Assembly: GCA_026645575.1 (NCBI GenBank)
Contig: JAPKMW010000012.1
Coordinates: 1-64,000 of the forward strand
Direction of reading: 5' to 3'
Source of the DNA: Caldilineaceae bacterium
GTDB taxonomy: Bacteria > Chloroflexota > Anaerolineae > Caldilineales > Caldilineaceae
Length of the DNA: 64,000 nt
This document shows, piece by piece, positions 26,198-34,643 of the stretch. Position 1 is the stretch's first letter. Each line of letters opens with the position of its first letter. The position numbers and the translations under genes were made by a program. The notes below the pieces were generated by a model, which was given only the letters and a program-made list of their open reading frames with translations, made no database searches and had not been told where the DNA came from.

Positions 26198-26224
26198 CCG
26201 CTCTCAGCCAGTCCGTGACTGGCG
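26198..26224. repeat. Single arm of a dispersed palindrome family
   Basis: CCGCTCTCAGCCAGTCCGTG and the next 7 bases closely match the left arm of the perfect palindrome at 54354-54415 and, less closely, that at 52846-52902. Here the second arm is missing. A larger TAACTATTCA/TGAATAGTTA inverted repeat surrounds it. The 567-base gap 26121-26687 otherwise shows no gene. Confidence 0.6.
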
Positions 26225-26312
26225 CTGGTCACCGGGAACCCCCGTTGGGGTGCGGCTAGGCGCAGGCTGAATAGTTACCTGAGATAGAGCTATTCAGCGC
26301 AAGATCCGTGAC

Positions 26313-26345
26313 ACACCTGACAGGTTGCCGAAACCTGTCAGGTGT
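26313..26345. repeat. ACACCTGACAGG hairpin, copy 1
   Basis: ACACCTGACAGG (26313-26324) pairs perfectly with 26334-26345. An identical stem occurs at 28724-28756, so the two flank the deacylase and rhodanese genes. Confidence 0.85.
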
Positions 26346-26687
26346 AGAGTGTCTCAAAAGCTTATCGGAACATCTATGTCAGTGGGTGCGCAGCAGATGA
26401 CTCTCATAGCTGTTGCGCACCAGACGGAAGCCCTGCTTGGCCGGCTTGGTGGGTAGGGTTGCACTATCACATATGTTGCCCCGCTCCTTGCCACCAACCG
26501 GCTGCCTGCTTCATACACAACGCCGGAATCCCAGAGATGATAAAGACAGCAACTCAACCTACGTGAATTTTAGCTCTTTGTGGTTATTTCGAGAGCAGGG
26601 TAAAATTCGTACTCACTGATCCGTGACAACTTTCGCCAATCAACCACAATGGCGCGTGCGCCGTAACAGGAAGGCAATCCATTCGCG

Positions 26688-27710
26688 ATGAAGATCAATA
26701 GCCAGCTCTACACCGATATTGACTACGAAAAAACCGGCAAACAACTGGGTCAACTCGAAGTCCCCATCTCGACCAATACCGCCGGCTGGGCCAACTACTA
26801 TCTACCGCTCTGTGTCGTCAACAATGGCGAAGGGCCAACCGCCCTCATCTTTGGCGGCAATCATGGCGATGAATACGAGGGGCCGGTGACGCTCATGAAC
26901 CTGGCGCGCTGGCTCCAGCCGGAACAGGTGCAAGGGCGGGTCATCCTGCTGCCCATGCTTAATCGACCGGCGGTGGCGGCGGGGACACGCCTCTCTTCGG
27001 TCGACGGGCGCAACATGAACCGCGCCTTTTACACCCAATACCCCGAAATGCAGGTCAACGAGAGCATCACCACCATGATCGCCCACTATGTCACCCAGGC
27101 GCTCATCCCCCTGGCCGATCTGGTGATTGACATTCACTCCGGCGGGCGCTCGATCCATTTTCTCTCGTCGGTCAACATGCACCGGGTGCCGAATGAAACA
27201 CAGATGCGCGCCATGCTCGACGCCGGTTTGGCCTGGGGCGCACCTTATGTCTTTATCTATCGCGACGTGGCGGGCGAAGGGTTGCTGCCTTCCTATTGCG
27301 AACGGCTGGGCAAGGTGACATTGGGGACCGAACTGGGCGGCGCCGGTCAATTTGGCGTGGAGACGCTGGGCATTGCCGAACGGGGCGTGAAAAATGTCTT
27401 GCGCCAGTACAACATCCTGACCGACACTCCTTTCACTCCGCCGGCCCAACCGGCCCAAATCGTCGCCGCCGAAGGGCGCGAGGATTATGTCATGGCCCCG
27501 GTCAGCGGCATCTATGAGCCGTTCTTGGAAATGGGCGACGCCGTGGAAACCGGTCAACCACTGGGCCAACTTCATGCCATCGAGCAGCCCTTCGCTACGC
27601 CCAAAGTGGTGACAGCGCGCTCAAGTGGCATCCTGTTTGCCCGCCGTTCTTTCCCGTTGACCCAACAAGGGGATTGCGTGGCAGTAATTGTACGCCCATA
27701 CCAGATGTAA
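26688..27710 (+). CDS. Succinylglutamate desuccinylase/aspartoacylase-family deacylase (DoeB-like)
   Basis: 340 residues with the zinc-hydrolase (M14-like) signature of AstE/AspA: NHGDEYEGPVTLMNLARWL supplies the first His and Glu, VIDIHSGG the second His, and GTELGGAGQFG a later conserved segment. An R-x-M-N-R-A-F motif (GRNMNRAFY) is also present. The closest described role is N-acetyl-diaminobutyrate deacetylase (DoeB) of ectoine breakdown, but related enzymes act on other N-acyl amino acids. The C-terminal part (MAPVSGIYEPFLEMGDAVE) is a beta-barrel-like extension. Cytoplasmic. The neighbours are not ectoine genes, so the substrate is open. Confidence 0.8.
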   Translation: MKINSQLYTDIDYEKTGKQLGQLEVPISTNTAGWANYYLPLCVVNNGEGPTALIFGGNHGDEYEGPVTLMNLARWLQPEQVQGRVILLPMLNRPAVAAGTRLSSVDGRNMNRAFYTQYPEMQVNESITTMIAHYVTQALIPLADLVIDIHSGGRSIHFLSSVNMHRVPNETQMRAMLDAGLAWGAPYVFIYRDVAGEGLLPSYCERLGKVTLGTELGGAGQFGVETLGIAERGVKNVLRQYNILTDTPFTPPAQPAQIVAAEGREDYVMAPVSGIYEPFLEMGDAVETGQPLGQLHAIEQPFATPKVVTARSSGILFARRSFPLTQQGDCVAVIVRPYQM

Positions 27711-27732
27711 ACCGCTTCTCTAATAAATCCGG

Positions 27733-27803
27733 CCCATCGGGACGCTTGAATTTAAGGAGAGGTAAAGCTTACCCTTGCCCCTAAACTCAAGCGTCCCGAT
27801 GGG
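27733..27803. repeat. Palindrome, 17-bp arms
   Basis: CCCATCGGGACGCTTGA (27733-27749) is the perfect complement of 27787-27803. A one-armed relative (GGGACGCTTGA) occurs at 48972-48990. On the plus strand an A-rich tract follows. Confidence 0.85.
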
Positions 27804-27841
27804 ACAAAAAAACAAATAACCCAACAGAAAAGGCAACAGGC

Positions 27842-28663
27842 ATGGCAAAAAAGATCAAAACGATGTTGGCGGAAGCCAATGCCGAAATTGAGACCATTCC
27901 CGCCGCCGCGGCAATGGAATTGCTCAACGATGAGAATGTCTGCTTTATCGACATTCGCGACTCGGCGGAGCTGGAGCGGGACGGCAAAATCCCCGGCGCG
28001 ATCCATGTGCCGCGCGGCAGCCTGGAATTTCAGGTGGACCCAGACAGCCCCATGCACAAGCAAATCTTTGCGTCCAAAAAGAAGTTTGTCTTCTACTGAG
28101 CGGGCGGCGGACGCTCTGCCCTTGCGGCGCAAGGGATGAAAGACATGGGGTTAGAACCGGTCGCCCATCTTGGCGGCGGGATCAATGCGTGGAAAGCGGC
28201 GGGCGGTGCAGTCGAGGGGCTGGCAACTGGCGCGTATGCGGCCAAACTGAGCGAGGTTCATAAGCTACTACTCACTGTCACGATGCCGGATCGGCAGACG
28301 GAAGCGGAGGGTTGGACCATTAAACAAGTGGTCGGTCACTTGATCGATTCTTGTGGCAACAATCACCAACGGCTCTGTCGCAGCATTCCCGGCGGTGAAG
28401 TAAGCTTCCCGGCCTATGATCAGAACAGCTTTATGGCAACGGCCAACTATGCGGCTTATGACTATGGCAAGTTGGTGCAGCTTTGGTTTGCCTACAACGG
28501 GCTGTTGCTCCATATCTACGCGAGTATGGATGCCGATACTGCCGCCCAAACGCGCATCAAAGTCGGCGATCGCCCGGCCGTGACGGTGCATGAGTTGTTG
28601 CGGGATTACTTTGGGCACATGGATGTGCATGTTGCGCAGATCAAAAGCCTTGCGTCTCTATAA
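27842..28663 (+). CDS. Rhodanese-DinB fusion with in-frame TGA at the catalytic Cys: candidate selenoprotein
   Basis: A single reading frame of 273 codons, interrupted only by TGA at 28097-28099 (codon 86). Before it comes a rhodanese half (VCFIDIRDSAELERDGKIPG, then KKFVFY). After it the rhodanese continues as AGGGRSALAAQG and PVAHLGGGINAWKAAGG. The family active-site loop is C-x-G-G-G-R-S, so TGA replaces precisely the catalytic cysteine. From about residue 135 a DinB-like four-helix domain follows (WTIKQVVGHLIDSCGNN, YFGHMDVHVAQI). The 564 bases after the TGA stay open in frame, and a hairpin fits a bacterial SECIS. If TGA is read as selenocysteine, this would be a selenium version of a sulfurtransferase. 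The alternative is a nonsense-mutated pseudogene or two separate ORFs (27842-28099 and 28136-28663). Confidence 0.6.
28100..28135 (+). promoter_or_regulatory. Candidate bacterial SECIS element
   Basis: CCCTTGC (28119-28125) and GCAAGGG (28129-28135) form a 7-bp stem with loop GGC. The loop begins 26 bases after the TGA and starts with G. Known bacterial SECIS hairpins have a short apical loop with G in the first two positions, about 16-37 bases after UGA, so the geometry fits. A chance GC-rich hairpin cannot be excluded. Confidence 0.45.
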
Positions 28664-28723
28664 CTAAGTGAGACAAGTTCAAGCCCGAAGTTAGAGGTGT
28701 TTAGATAATCTTGCGGACATTCT

Positions 28724-28756
28724 ACACCTGACAGGCTTGGGAAACCTGTCAGGTGT
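28724..28756. repeat. ACACCTGACAGG hairpin, copy 2
   Basis: The same 12-bp stem as at 26313-26345 with a slightly different 9-base loop. It lies between the convergent rhodanese fusion and the FAD/GcvT gene, where it may act as terminator. Confidence 0.85.
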
Positions 28757-28810
28757 GCCACGGATCTTTTTCTGAACCTATCTGTGGCTATTCAATCCCC
28801 ATTCACATAG

Positions 28811-31324
28811 CTACCCTTTGAGTCGCGTCATCTTCGGATCCCACAGTGGCTCTTCACTCACCACCGCCGACCAGCGTTGACCCAGGTATTCGACTTCCAG
28901 AGCGGTGCCTGGTGTGGCGTACTCGACTGGCAGATAGCCATAGACCAGAAACTTGCCGATGCTGTAGCCATAGTTGGCGCTGGTGACATGGCCGATGCAA
29001 CTGCCGTTGCTAAAGATCGGCTCGTAGCCAAAGGCCATCGCCCCCTTGTCATCCGAAACGAGGCAGGCCAGCTTCTTCTTGAGCGGTTTGTCCTTGAGTT
29101 GCAAACAGGCATCGCGCCCGACAAAATCGCCCTTGTTGAGCCGCACCGTCCACGCCATGCCGGCCTGATAGGGATTGTATTCAGTGTAGACATCGCCGCC
29201 CCAGAGGCGATAGCCCTTTTCCAGCCGCAGCGAGTCAAAGGCGCCCTGACCGGCGGCGACCATGTCAAACTCGCGTCCGGCCTGCCACAAAGCATCCCAG
29301 ACCGGCAGGGCGGCGTCGTTGGGGAAGTGCAACTCCCAGCCCAGTTCACCGGCATAGGAGATGCGCAGCGCCAGCACGCGGGCAAAGCCGACATCGATCC
29401 ACTGGCAGGTGAAATAGGGGAAGGCTTCGTTGCTTACGTCGGTGTGGGTGGCCTTTTGCAACACTTTGCGCGCATTCGGCCCCCAGAGACCCAACGCCGT
29501 GTAGTTGTCGGACAGATCATTGATGATCACCGAACCGTCGCCCACGGCAAACTTTTCGGCAATACTTTTGACCCAGACCATGTCCTGCGGGCGGGTGCCT
29601 TCACCGACAAACATCCAGAATTGATCATTGGCGACTCTTGCCACGGCCAGGTCACGGCGCACGCCACCCTTGGGGGTCAACCAGCAGGTGTAGACCACGC
29701 TGCCCACCGGCTTGTCCATCTGGTTACTGCACAGATAGTTGACAAAGGGGAGCGCTTCCTTGCCCTTGACTTCAATGATGGAAAGGCCGGTCAAATCAAA
29801 GAGGGCAACATTTTCGCGTGTCGCCAGATGTTCGGCGCCCTGGATCCGTGACCAGAATTGGGCGGCAAAGCCGGTGCGGTCGGGAATGCGGTCGTCATAT
29901 TTTTCCAGCAAGCGGGCATTCTCTTCGCTCCAGTTGCCCAGCTCTAGCCCGGCAAAGGTGGTGTAAACCGTCTGCAACGCATCTAATCGGGGTGCAAAGG
30001 GCGAGACGCGCACATTGCGCGGCGAGGAGAGTGGCTGGCGCGGGTGACCGGGGTCCCAGACTTCGCGATAGTTTTTGCCGCTCACGGCCAGCATGTAAGT
30101 CGGCGTGTTGTGGAAATCATGGAAACGATGGAGATGCACCTGGCGCATATCCCACTCGGTCTCGCCGTAGGTCATCCACTCGGCAATCGACTTGGCGACG
30201 CCGCCGGCATGGGTGAGCCACGACCCCAACGCCGTCCACAAGCCCTTGATGTGGTGCGCTTCACCCAGGATCGGGTAGCCATCGACCGGGAAGGCGAAGA
30301 TGCCGTTAAAGGCGCGGGTAATCTGGCGGCCTTTGAACATGGGGAAGATCTCTTGCGCCCGCTCCCAGGATTGCACCATATCTTCCGGCGTATAGGGGTT
30401 CATTGCCGTTCGTCCCAGCTTGTAGGGGCTGACCAGCAACGGACGATGCCAGTAATTGCCGATGCCAAAGGTGTTCCAGTGTTGGCGGAAGTAGGTGACA
30501 ATGTCTTGCACACGCGCCGTTGGCCAGATCACCTCGTCTTCGCGCTTGTTGGGGTCAAAGCGGGCCAGTTCGGGCAGCGGTTCGGTGAAAGCGTATTGAT
30601 GTTCACAGGGCATCAGCGGCACCGGCACCCCCAGTTTGTCCCCCAGGATCGGCCCCCAGATGTTGGTGCAGAGTAAGACCGCTTCGCATTCAATGCGGGG
30701 CATGGCCGGGTTGTTGGTCTGCACGGCGACAACGCGGCCATCTTTCACCTCAATGTCGGTGACAGCGGTATGGCCGAAACAGTGTACGGCTCCGTCCTTG
30801 CCGGCATCACGGAGGAGCGCCCGCGTCGTATAGGCGCCGCCGGCCAGGGCGCTACTAGGGACAAAGATGCTGCCCCGGATTGCCTTGTCGTTGATCAGCG
30901 GCAGTTTATCCTTGGTTTCCTGGGGTGAGAGCAGATAGGCTTCGACGCCAAAGGCTTTGGCTTTGCCTTCCAGCCGCACCAGATCAAGCCATTTGTCCTC
31001 GCCAATCGCCACATCCAACCCGCCGACGGTGTTATAGGTGTTGCGGTTGGGGCCGTATGGCTCCATACGCTGCGTTAGATCCGGCTCGAAGGGGGTCAAC
31101 TGGCGATAGAGATTGGTGGCGTACTGGGCGAATTGGGTCATTAGCTTGGAATGGCTCAACGCCACCACGCCGCCAGGGGCATGGGAGGTGGAGCCGTCGT
31201 TGTTGGCTAAGTCCCCTTTGTCGAGCAACAACACATCGCGCCAACCGAGTTTGGCCAGATGATAGGCGGCGCTGGCCCCGACAATCCCCGCGCCGACGAT
31301 GATGAGACGTGCTTTGGTGGTCAT
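28811..31324 (-). CDS. FAD-dependent oxidoreductase/GcvT fusion (dimethylglycine or sarcosine dehydrogenase-like)
   Basis: 837 residues with GAGGAG 4 bases before the ATG. The N-terminal Rossmann motif IIVGAGIVGASAAYHLAKLG binds FAD. S-T-S-H-A-P-G-G near residues 47-54 occupies the place of the histidine that holds FAD covalently in dimethylglycine/sarcosine dehydrogenases. An FAO_M-like middle part follows, then a GcvT domain from about residue 440 (ENVALFDLTGLSIIEVKG, WGPNARKVLQKAT, ISYAGELGWELHFP) and a GcvT C-terminal barrel. Such enzymes oxidatively demethylate N-methyl amino acids and pass the C1 unit to tetrahydrofolate. An MttB-like methyltransferase lies about 3.5 kb away, which supports a methylamine/betaine theme. 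The exact substrate is not determinable. Confidence 0.85.
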   Translation of the reverse strand: MTTKARLIIVGAGIVGASAAYHLAKLGWRDVLLLDKGDLANNDGSTSHAPGGVVALSHSKLMTQFAQYATNLYRQLTPFEPDLTQRMEPYGPNRNTYNTVGGLDVAIGEDKWLDLVRLEGKAKAFGVEAYLLSPQETKDKLPLINDKAIRGSIFVPSSALAGGAYTTRALLRDAGKDGAVHCFGHTAVTDIEVKDGRVVAVQTNNPAMPRIECEAVLLCTNIWGPILGDKLGVPVPLMPCEHQYAFTEPLPELARFDPNKREDEVIWPTARVQDIVTYFRQHWNTFGIGNYWHRPLLVSPYKLGRTAMNPYTPEDMVQSWERAQEIFPMFKGRQITRAFNGIFAFPVDGYPILGEAHHIKGLWTALGSWLTHAGGVAKSIAEWMTYGETEWDMRQVHLHRFHDFHNTPTYMLAVSGKNYREVWDPGHPRQPLSSPRNVRVSPFAPRLDALQTVYTTFAGLELGNWSEENARLLEKYDDRIPDRTGFAAQFWSRIQGAEHLATRENVALFDLTGLSIIEVKGKEALPFVNYLCSNQMDKPVGSVVYTCWLTPKGGVRRDLAVARVANDQFWMFVGEGTRPQDMVWVKSIAEKFAVGDGSVIINDLSDNYTALGLWGPNARKVLQKATHTDVSNEAFPYFTCQWIDVGFARVLALRISYAGELGWELHFPNDAALPVWDALWQAGREFDMVAAGQGAFDSLRLEKGYRLWGGDVYTEYNPYQAGMAWTVRLNKGDFVGRDACLQLKDKPLKKKLACLVSDDKGAMAFGYEPIFSNGSCIGHVTSANYGYSIGKFLVYGYLPVEYATPGTALEVEYLGQRWSAVVSEEPLWDPKMTRLKG

Positions 31325-31367
31325 GGTACTCCTCTTCTCTGCAACCTATTCATTTGCATTTATAGTA

Positions 31368-31431
31368 TCAGTAGTCCGCAGTCCTAAGTCCAGAGTCCTA
31401 AGTCAGGCTCGTCAGCGTTGCGGTCTACTGA
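31368..31431. repeat. 64-bp palindromic element, copy 2 (inverted)
   Basis: Reverse complement of the element at 10221-10284 with about three differences; ends TCAGTAGTCCGCA and TGCGGTCTACTGA. It overlaps the 3' end of the C39-type peptidase gene and supplies its last codons (S-R-P-Q-R-stop). Confidence 0.85.
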
Positions 31432-31882
31432 GTATGATTGTCGCACATGCTTCATCCATCTCTGCCCAAGCGGCAAGAAAGCCATTGATTAGGCAACTTT
31501 GCGGCGCTTCGTCAAAAGCCGGATCATGAAGCCAGATGGTTGCATCATCCAAACCGACGACAACAACAGCATGGCGAACATTGGTTTGCCAATAACCCAA
31601 AAAGCCTGTTTCGATAAAGACGATGGGAAGGATGCCTTGTTGTAACCACTGGCGGAGATCGGCTAAGGTGGCTTTGCCATAAGTGACTTGGCAGCCCCAA
31701 CGCTGTAATCGACGTACACGTGAGGCTGGTGTGCCTTCAGGGGCGGCATCCAATAGCACACAAACTTTATCTTCCGTAACAGGGCTGCCAAGATAAGCTA
31801 AGACACTACAGATACACGCTTCCAGGCAAGTACCGTCACGCGTCTGCGGGAAGTGCGGCACTTCGGGCAAGTAGACGCGCAT
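31412..31882 (-). CDS. C39-type papain-like peptidase domain protein
   Basis: 156 residues, no signal peptide. DGTCLEACICSVLAYLG carries the likely catalytic cysteine in the place used by C39 peptidases. RHAVVVVGLDD supplies the histidine and IWLHDPAFDEAP the aspartate. Bacteriocin-processing C39 domains are fused to ABC transporters; this one stands alone. It overlaps the upstream 130-residue gene by 47 bases, so the two are co-translated and likely act together. The last five codons and stop lie inside the 64-bp palindromic element, so the C-terminus may have been replaced. Substrate unknown. Confidence 0.7.
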   Translation of the reverse strand: MRVYLPEVPHFPQTRDGTCLEACICSVLAYLGSPVTEDKVCVLLDAAPEGTPASRVRRLQRWGCQVTYGKATLADLRQWLQQGILPIVFIETGFLGYWQTNVRHAVVVVGLDDATIWLHDPAFDEAPQSCLINGFLAAWAEMDEACATIILSRPQR

Positions 31883-32228
31883 TCAGTTTGATCTCCCTTA
31901 GCTGTTCATCGGTCAAAAGTAGTTCGCCATTCTGGGCATCGACATCAATAGCACCAACTTGGCCAAGCTTTCCTTGTCTTGCCAGCGCAAATTGAAGGGG
32001 AAAGCGCCAAACGACTTTAGCTGGTTCAATGTAGACTAAGAGTGGCTCTTCCGGCCCAATAAACAAACTAACCTCATCCAACAAAAACCTGGATAGCTTA
32101 CGCTTGGCCTGTTTGGCCGTGATGCCGAGAGCGAGCGAGAGGTGCAGATCGAGTTGCAGGCCGTTTTCACTTAAACTGACGGTTTGTTGTTTTGCTTGTT
32201 GTAATGAAGGCGCAATTGCCACAACCAT
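31836..32228 (-). CDS. Conserved partner of C39-type peptidase
   Basis: About 130 residues from the ATG at 32228, chosen because AGGAGG lies 5 bases upstream (the frame itself opens at 32249). It has a lysine-rich helix (ITAKQAKRKLSRFLLDEVS) followed by beta-strands (LLVYIEPAKVVWRFPLQFAL, GAIDVDAQNGELLLTDEQ). I recognise it only as a hypothetical family found with small C39-type proteins. Its 3' end overlaps the peptidase gene by 47 bases. An adaptor, inhibitor or substrate role is possible but nothing in the sequence decides it. Confidence 0.6.
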   Translation of the reverse strand: MVVAIAPSLQQAKQQTVSLSENGLQLDLHLSLALGITAKQAKRKLSRFLLDEVSLFIGPEEPLLVYIEPAKVVWRFPLQFALARQGKLGQVGAIDVDAQNGELLLTDEQLREIKLNARLLARSAALPADA

Positions 32229-32312
32229 TACCACCTCCTGGGATCTCATCGGATACAGCTACCGTATGTTTTTATGATTCAAGAAAAAATCTCGTTGTTA
32301 GTCATCATTATA

Positions 32313-32936
32313 CTACCAAAGCGTCGTTTGATAATACTCGGCGATCCCCGCGTCAACTTCACCCGCATCAATCCCGGCGATCTGATCAGCCATCATACAA
32401 CCAAAACTGGGCAGGCTGGTGGCTGCTGCTTGGGCAGTTGGATCCCAAATACGGGAACGAACCAGCGCTTTCCCACAATGAAAATAAGCTTGATCCACCG
32501 TCACCAGGATGCCGCATTTGGGTGCTTTCTCCTCGACGCTCAAGGGTGCAAGTAGGGCCGGATCGGTCGTAATAACCGCTTCGCCGGTCACGCGTAGGGT
32601 CTCCACACGGCCAGGCACCAAGAAAACCAGCGCCACATGCGGATTTTCGATCACGTTGCGCAACGTCTCAATTTTGCGATTGCCGGGGCGGTCGGGGATC
32701 AGCAACGTGCGTTCATCACAGACGGCGACAAAACCGGGCTGGTCGCCACGGGGTGATACATCGGCCAACCCCTCGGCGCTGGCGGAACTGATAACCAGAA
32801 AGGGTGACAGGGCAATGAAAGCGCGATGATGGCTGTCCAGGGTGGGAAAGATACAGCGGTTGGCTAAGGCTGCGGGTGAAGGTGCGCTATAGAGTTCGCG
32901 CAGTTCGGCCAACGTGGTAACGGTATAGGAATTCAT
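32313..32936 (-). CDS. PPOX-class (pyridoxamine phosphate oxidase-like) FMN-binding protein
   Basis: 207 residues with AGGAGA before the ATG. The split-barrel flavin fold is seen in FLVISSASAEGLADVSPRGD, DERTLLIPDRPGNRKIETLR, NPHVALVFLVPG and ETLRVTGEA. The RPGNRK segment is the usual FMN-phosphate-binding region. A tail with CGILVTVDQAYFHCGKALVR is typical of the MSMEG_1061-like subgroup. Probably a cytoplasmic flavin- or F420-dependent reductase or oxidase of unknown substrate. It is last in a minus-strand operon with the hydrolase and kinase. Confidence 0.8.
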   Translation of the reverse strand: MNSYTVTTLAELRELYSAPSPAALANRCIFPTLDSHHRAFIALSPFLVISSASAEGLADVSPRGDQPGFVAVCDERTLLIPDRPGNRKIETLRNVIENPHVALVFLVPGRVETLRVTGEAVITTDPALLAPLSVEEKAPKCGILVTVDQAYFHCGKALVRSRIWDPTAQAAATSLPSFGCMMADQIAGIDAGEVDAGIAEYYQTTLW

Positions 32937-32957
32937 GCCTGTCTCCTGTTTAGGGAA

Positions 32958-33791
32958 TTATGGGCGACGGTGAATTAACGCGAGAATGGCCTCCTCGACT
33001 GTCGGCCAGACCGTCGTCCCCGGCGCGACAATCTCAAAATGCCCAATGTTGGGCAGAACGGTGTACGCCACCTCATCGCCAAGCTGGCGCGCCGCTGCTA
33101 CGTAGGCGGTATTGTGCTCCACCGGTACCGCCTGATCGAGATCACCAATGATCAGATGCTGCGGAATGCCCAGCGGTAGATGGGCGCTGGGCGAGGCTGC
33201 CACATAATGTGTTGGTACTGCTTGGGCCGTCCCACTCATCAATTCCGTCACCGCGCCGCGACAAAGATTACGCTCCTCGGCATCGACCAGATCAGGAATG
33301 CCGGCCAGGGCAACAACACCGGTTAGCGGCAGTGGTTGCGGCGTGGCGAGGGGCGACGTGGCGGGTAGTTTATGACGCGCCGCCAGCCAAAGCGCCAAAT
33401 GACCACCGGCAGAGTGACCAACCGCGACCACCCGGCTGAGATCTAGCGCATGTTGGGACGCAAGGGTGCGCAGATAATCCGCGCCAGCAGCGACATCAAA
33501 AAAGGTATAGGGCCACCCGCCGCCATTGCCCAACCGGCGATATTCCAAACTCCAGACGGCAACACCCAACGCTACAAAGGTGGCGCAAAATTGCCCCAAC
33601 TGCGCCAACCCATATTGGGCGCGCCAGCAACCGCCGTGGATCAAGACGACGACAGGGTGCTGTTCCCCTTGTGTCGGCACATAGAGATCGCCAAACTGGG
33701 CAGGATCGGCGCCGTAGGCGTAGCGCGCCGTGGCGGGAACGGCCGGTAAGTTGACATAATCCTCAACAGTTAAAATGGTCGGCTCAGCCAT
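32958..33791 (-). CDS. Alpha/beta hydrolase (kynurenine formamidase/BD-FAE-like)
   Basis: 277 residues. VVVLIHGGCWRAQYG forms the oxyanion-hole H-G-G motif. VVAVGHSAGGHLALWLA holds the nucleophilic serine (G-H-S-A-G). IIGDLDQAVPVEH and LPNIGHFEIV supply the likely acid and histidine. This set is typical of small esterases and arylformamidases. The ATG comes 2 bases after the kinase stop, with the ribosome site GAGGAG inside the kinase end, so translation is coupled. Confidence 0.82.
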   Translation of the reverse strand: MAEPTILTVEDYVNLPAVPATARYAYGADPAQFGDLYVPTQGEQHPVVVLIHGGCWRAQYGLAQLGQFCATFVALGVAVWSLEYRRLGNGGGWPYTFFDVAAGADYLRTLASQHALDLSRVVAVGHSAGGHLALWLAARHKLPATSPLATPQPLPLTGVVALAGIPDLVDAEERNLCRGAVTELMSGTAQAVPTHYVAASPSAHLPLGIPQHLIIGDLDQAVPVEHNTAYVAAARQLGDEVAYTVLPNIGHFEIVAPGTTVWPTVEEAILALIHRRP

Positions 33792-33793
33792 GA

Positions 33794-34633
33794 TTACTCC
33801 TCATTGCGCACCTGGCGCCAGGCGTTGTAAAAATTCTGCATTGTCGCAAAGCGTTGCTCACGATCCGCCTGGCAAGCTTGAACCATAACCGCATGAAGCG
33901 CCTCACTGCTGCGAAAAGGCGCCCGTTCCAGCGTGCCATCGGACAGGAAGACAGCCGCCGTACGTCCCATGGTGAAAACCGTCGTTTGTTGATCGATGAC
34001 CGCGCCCAATTGAAATTCCTCCGGCGCCATAAAGCGGCTGGAACCAAACATGCGCCCCATCGTGTTGGTGAACGGCCCCTGGTGGTAGGTGTCTAGATCG
34101 ATGACGCGCAAGGTTTGCCGATTGAAATCATAGAGCAGACAGCCGTCATAAAAGTCAGCGGCAATCCAGCCTTGGGCGGCCAGGTAGGCGTGCAAGTCAA
34201 AGATCAGATCCAATGCTTGCAAGATTTCTGCTGCCGGCAGTGCACGAAACCGTTGATAGGATGATGTTGGATCAGCACGACGGGCGCTGGGCGTGCCGAT
34301 CAGTTCGCCGTCGATCCATTCGTAAACCAGCAGCGGTCCCTGTGGCGACTCGATGACGTGATAGAGTCGGCAGAGAGCGGGGTGTTCAGCGCTTTGGGCA
34401 AGCTGAACGGCATTGCGCAGTAACGCCACCCGCTGTGAGTGTGACAAGTAAGGCTGTGGATTGGCCGGATCACCGGCGGTTTTCACAAAATAACGCGTAT
34501 CATCAACCTGCACGCCGTAGGAGATGTTACCCGAATCCTGGGTGTTGAACACCGCAAAGAGGTGACCGACCGTTGACAGATAGTGTTCGGGTAAAGCGTC
34601 GATGACGTTGACATTCAGCAATGGGTGAGTCAT
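33794..34633 (-). CDS. Protein kinase-like protein
   Basis: About 279 residues from the ATG at 34633; the longer frame to 34768 would enter a methyltransferase remnant. Kinase-like features: ISYGVQVDDTRYFVKTAG with the ATP-binding lysine, GPLLVYEWIDGELI as hinge, WIAADFYDGCLLYDFNRQTL as a catalytic loop with Asp but without the usual H-R-D, IDLDTY in place of D-F-G, and FMAPEEFQLGAVIDQQTTVF resembling the A-P-E segment. It is probably an atypical Ser/Thr kinase or pseudokinase. It is first of a tight operon with a hydrolase and a PPOX protein. Targets unknown. Confidence 0.72.
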   Translation of the reverse strand: MTHPLLNVNVIDALPEHYLSTVGHLFAVFNTQDSGNISYGVQVDDTRYFVKTAGDPANPQPYLSHSQRVALLRNAVQLAQSAEHPALCRLYHVIESPQGPLLVYEWIDGELIGTPSARRADPTSSYQRFRALPAAEILQALDLIFDLHAYLAAQGWIAADFYDGCLLYDFNRQTLRVIDLDTYHQGPFTNTMGRMFGSSRFMAPEEFQLGAVIDQQTTVFTMGRTAAVFLSDGTLERAPFRSSEALHAVMVQACQADREQRFATMQNFYNAWRQVRNEE

Positions 34634-34643
34634 GGCAAAGGTA

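Noticed and set aside
26413..26619. 68-codon plus-strand ORF in the gap before the deacylase
   Set aside because: Arg/Pro/Leu-rich with no motif; lies in a repeat-containing intergenic region.
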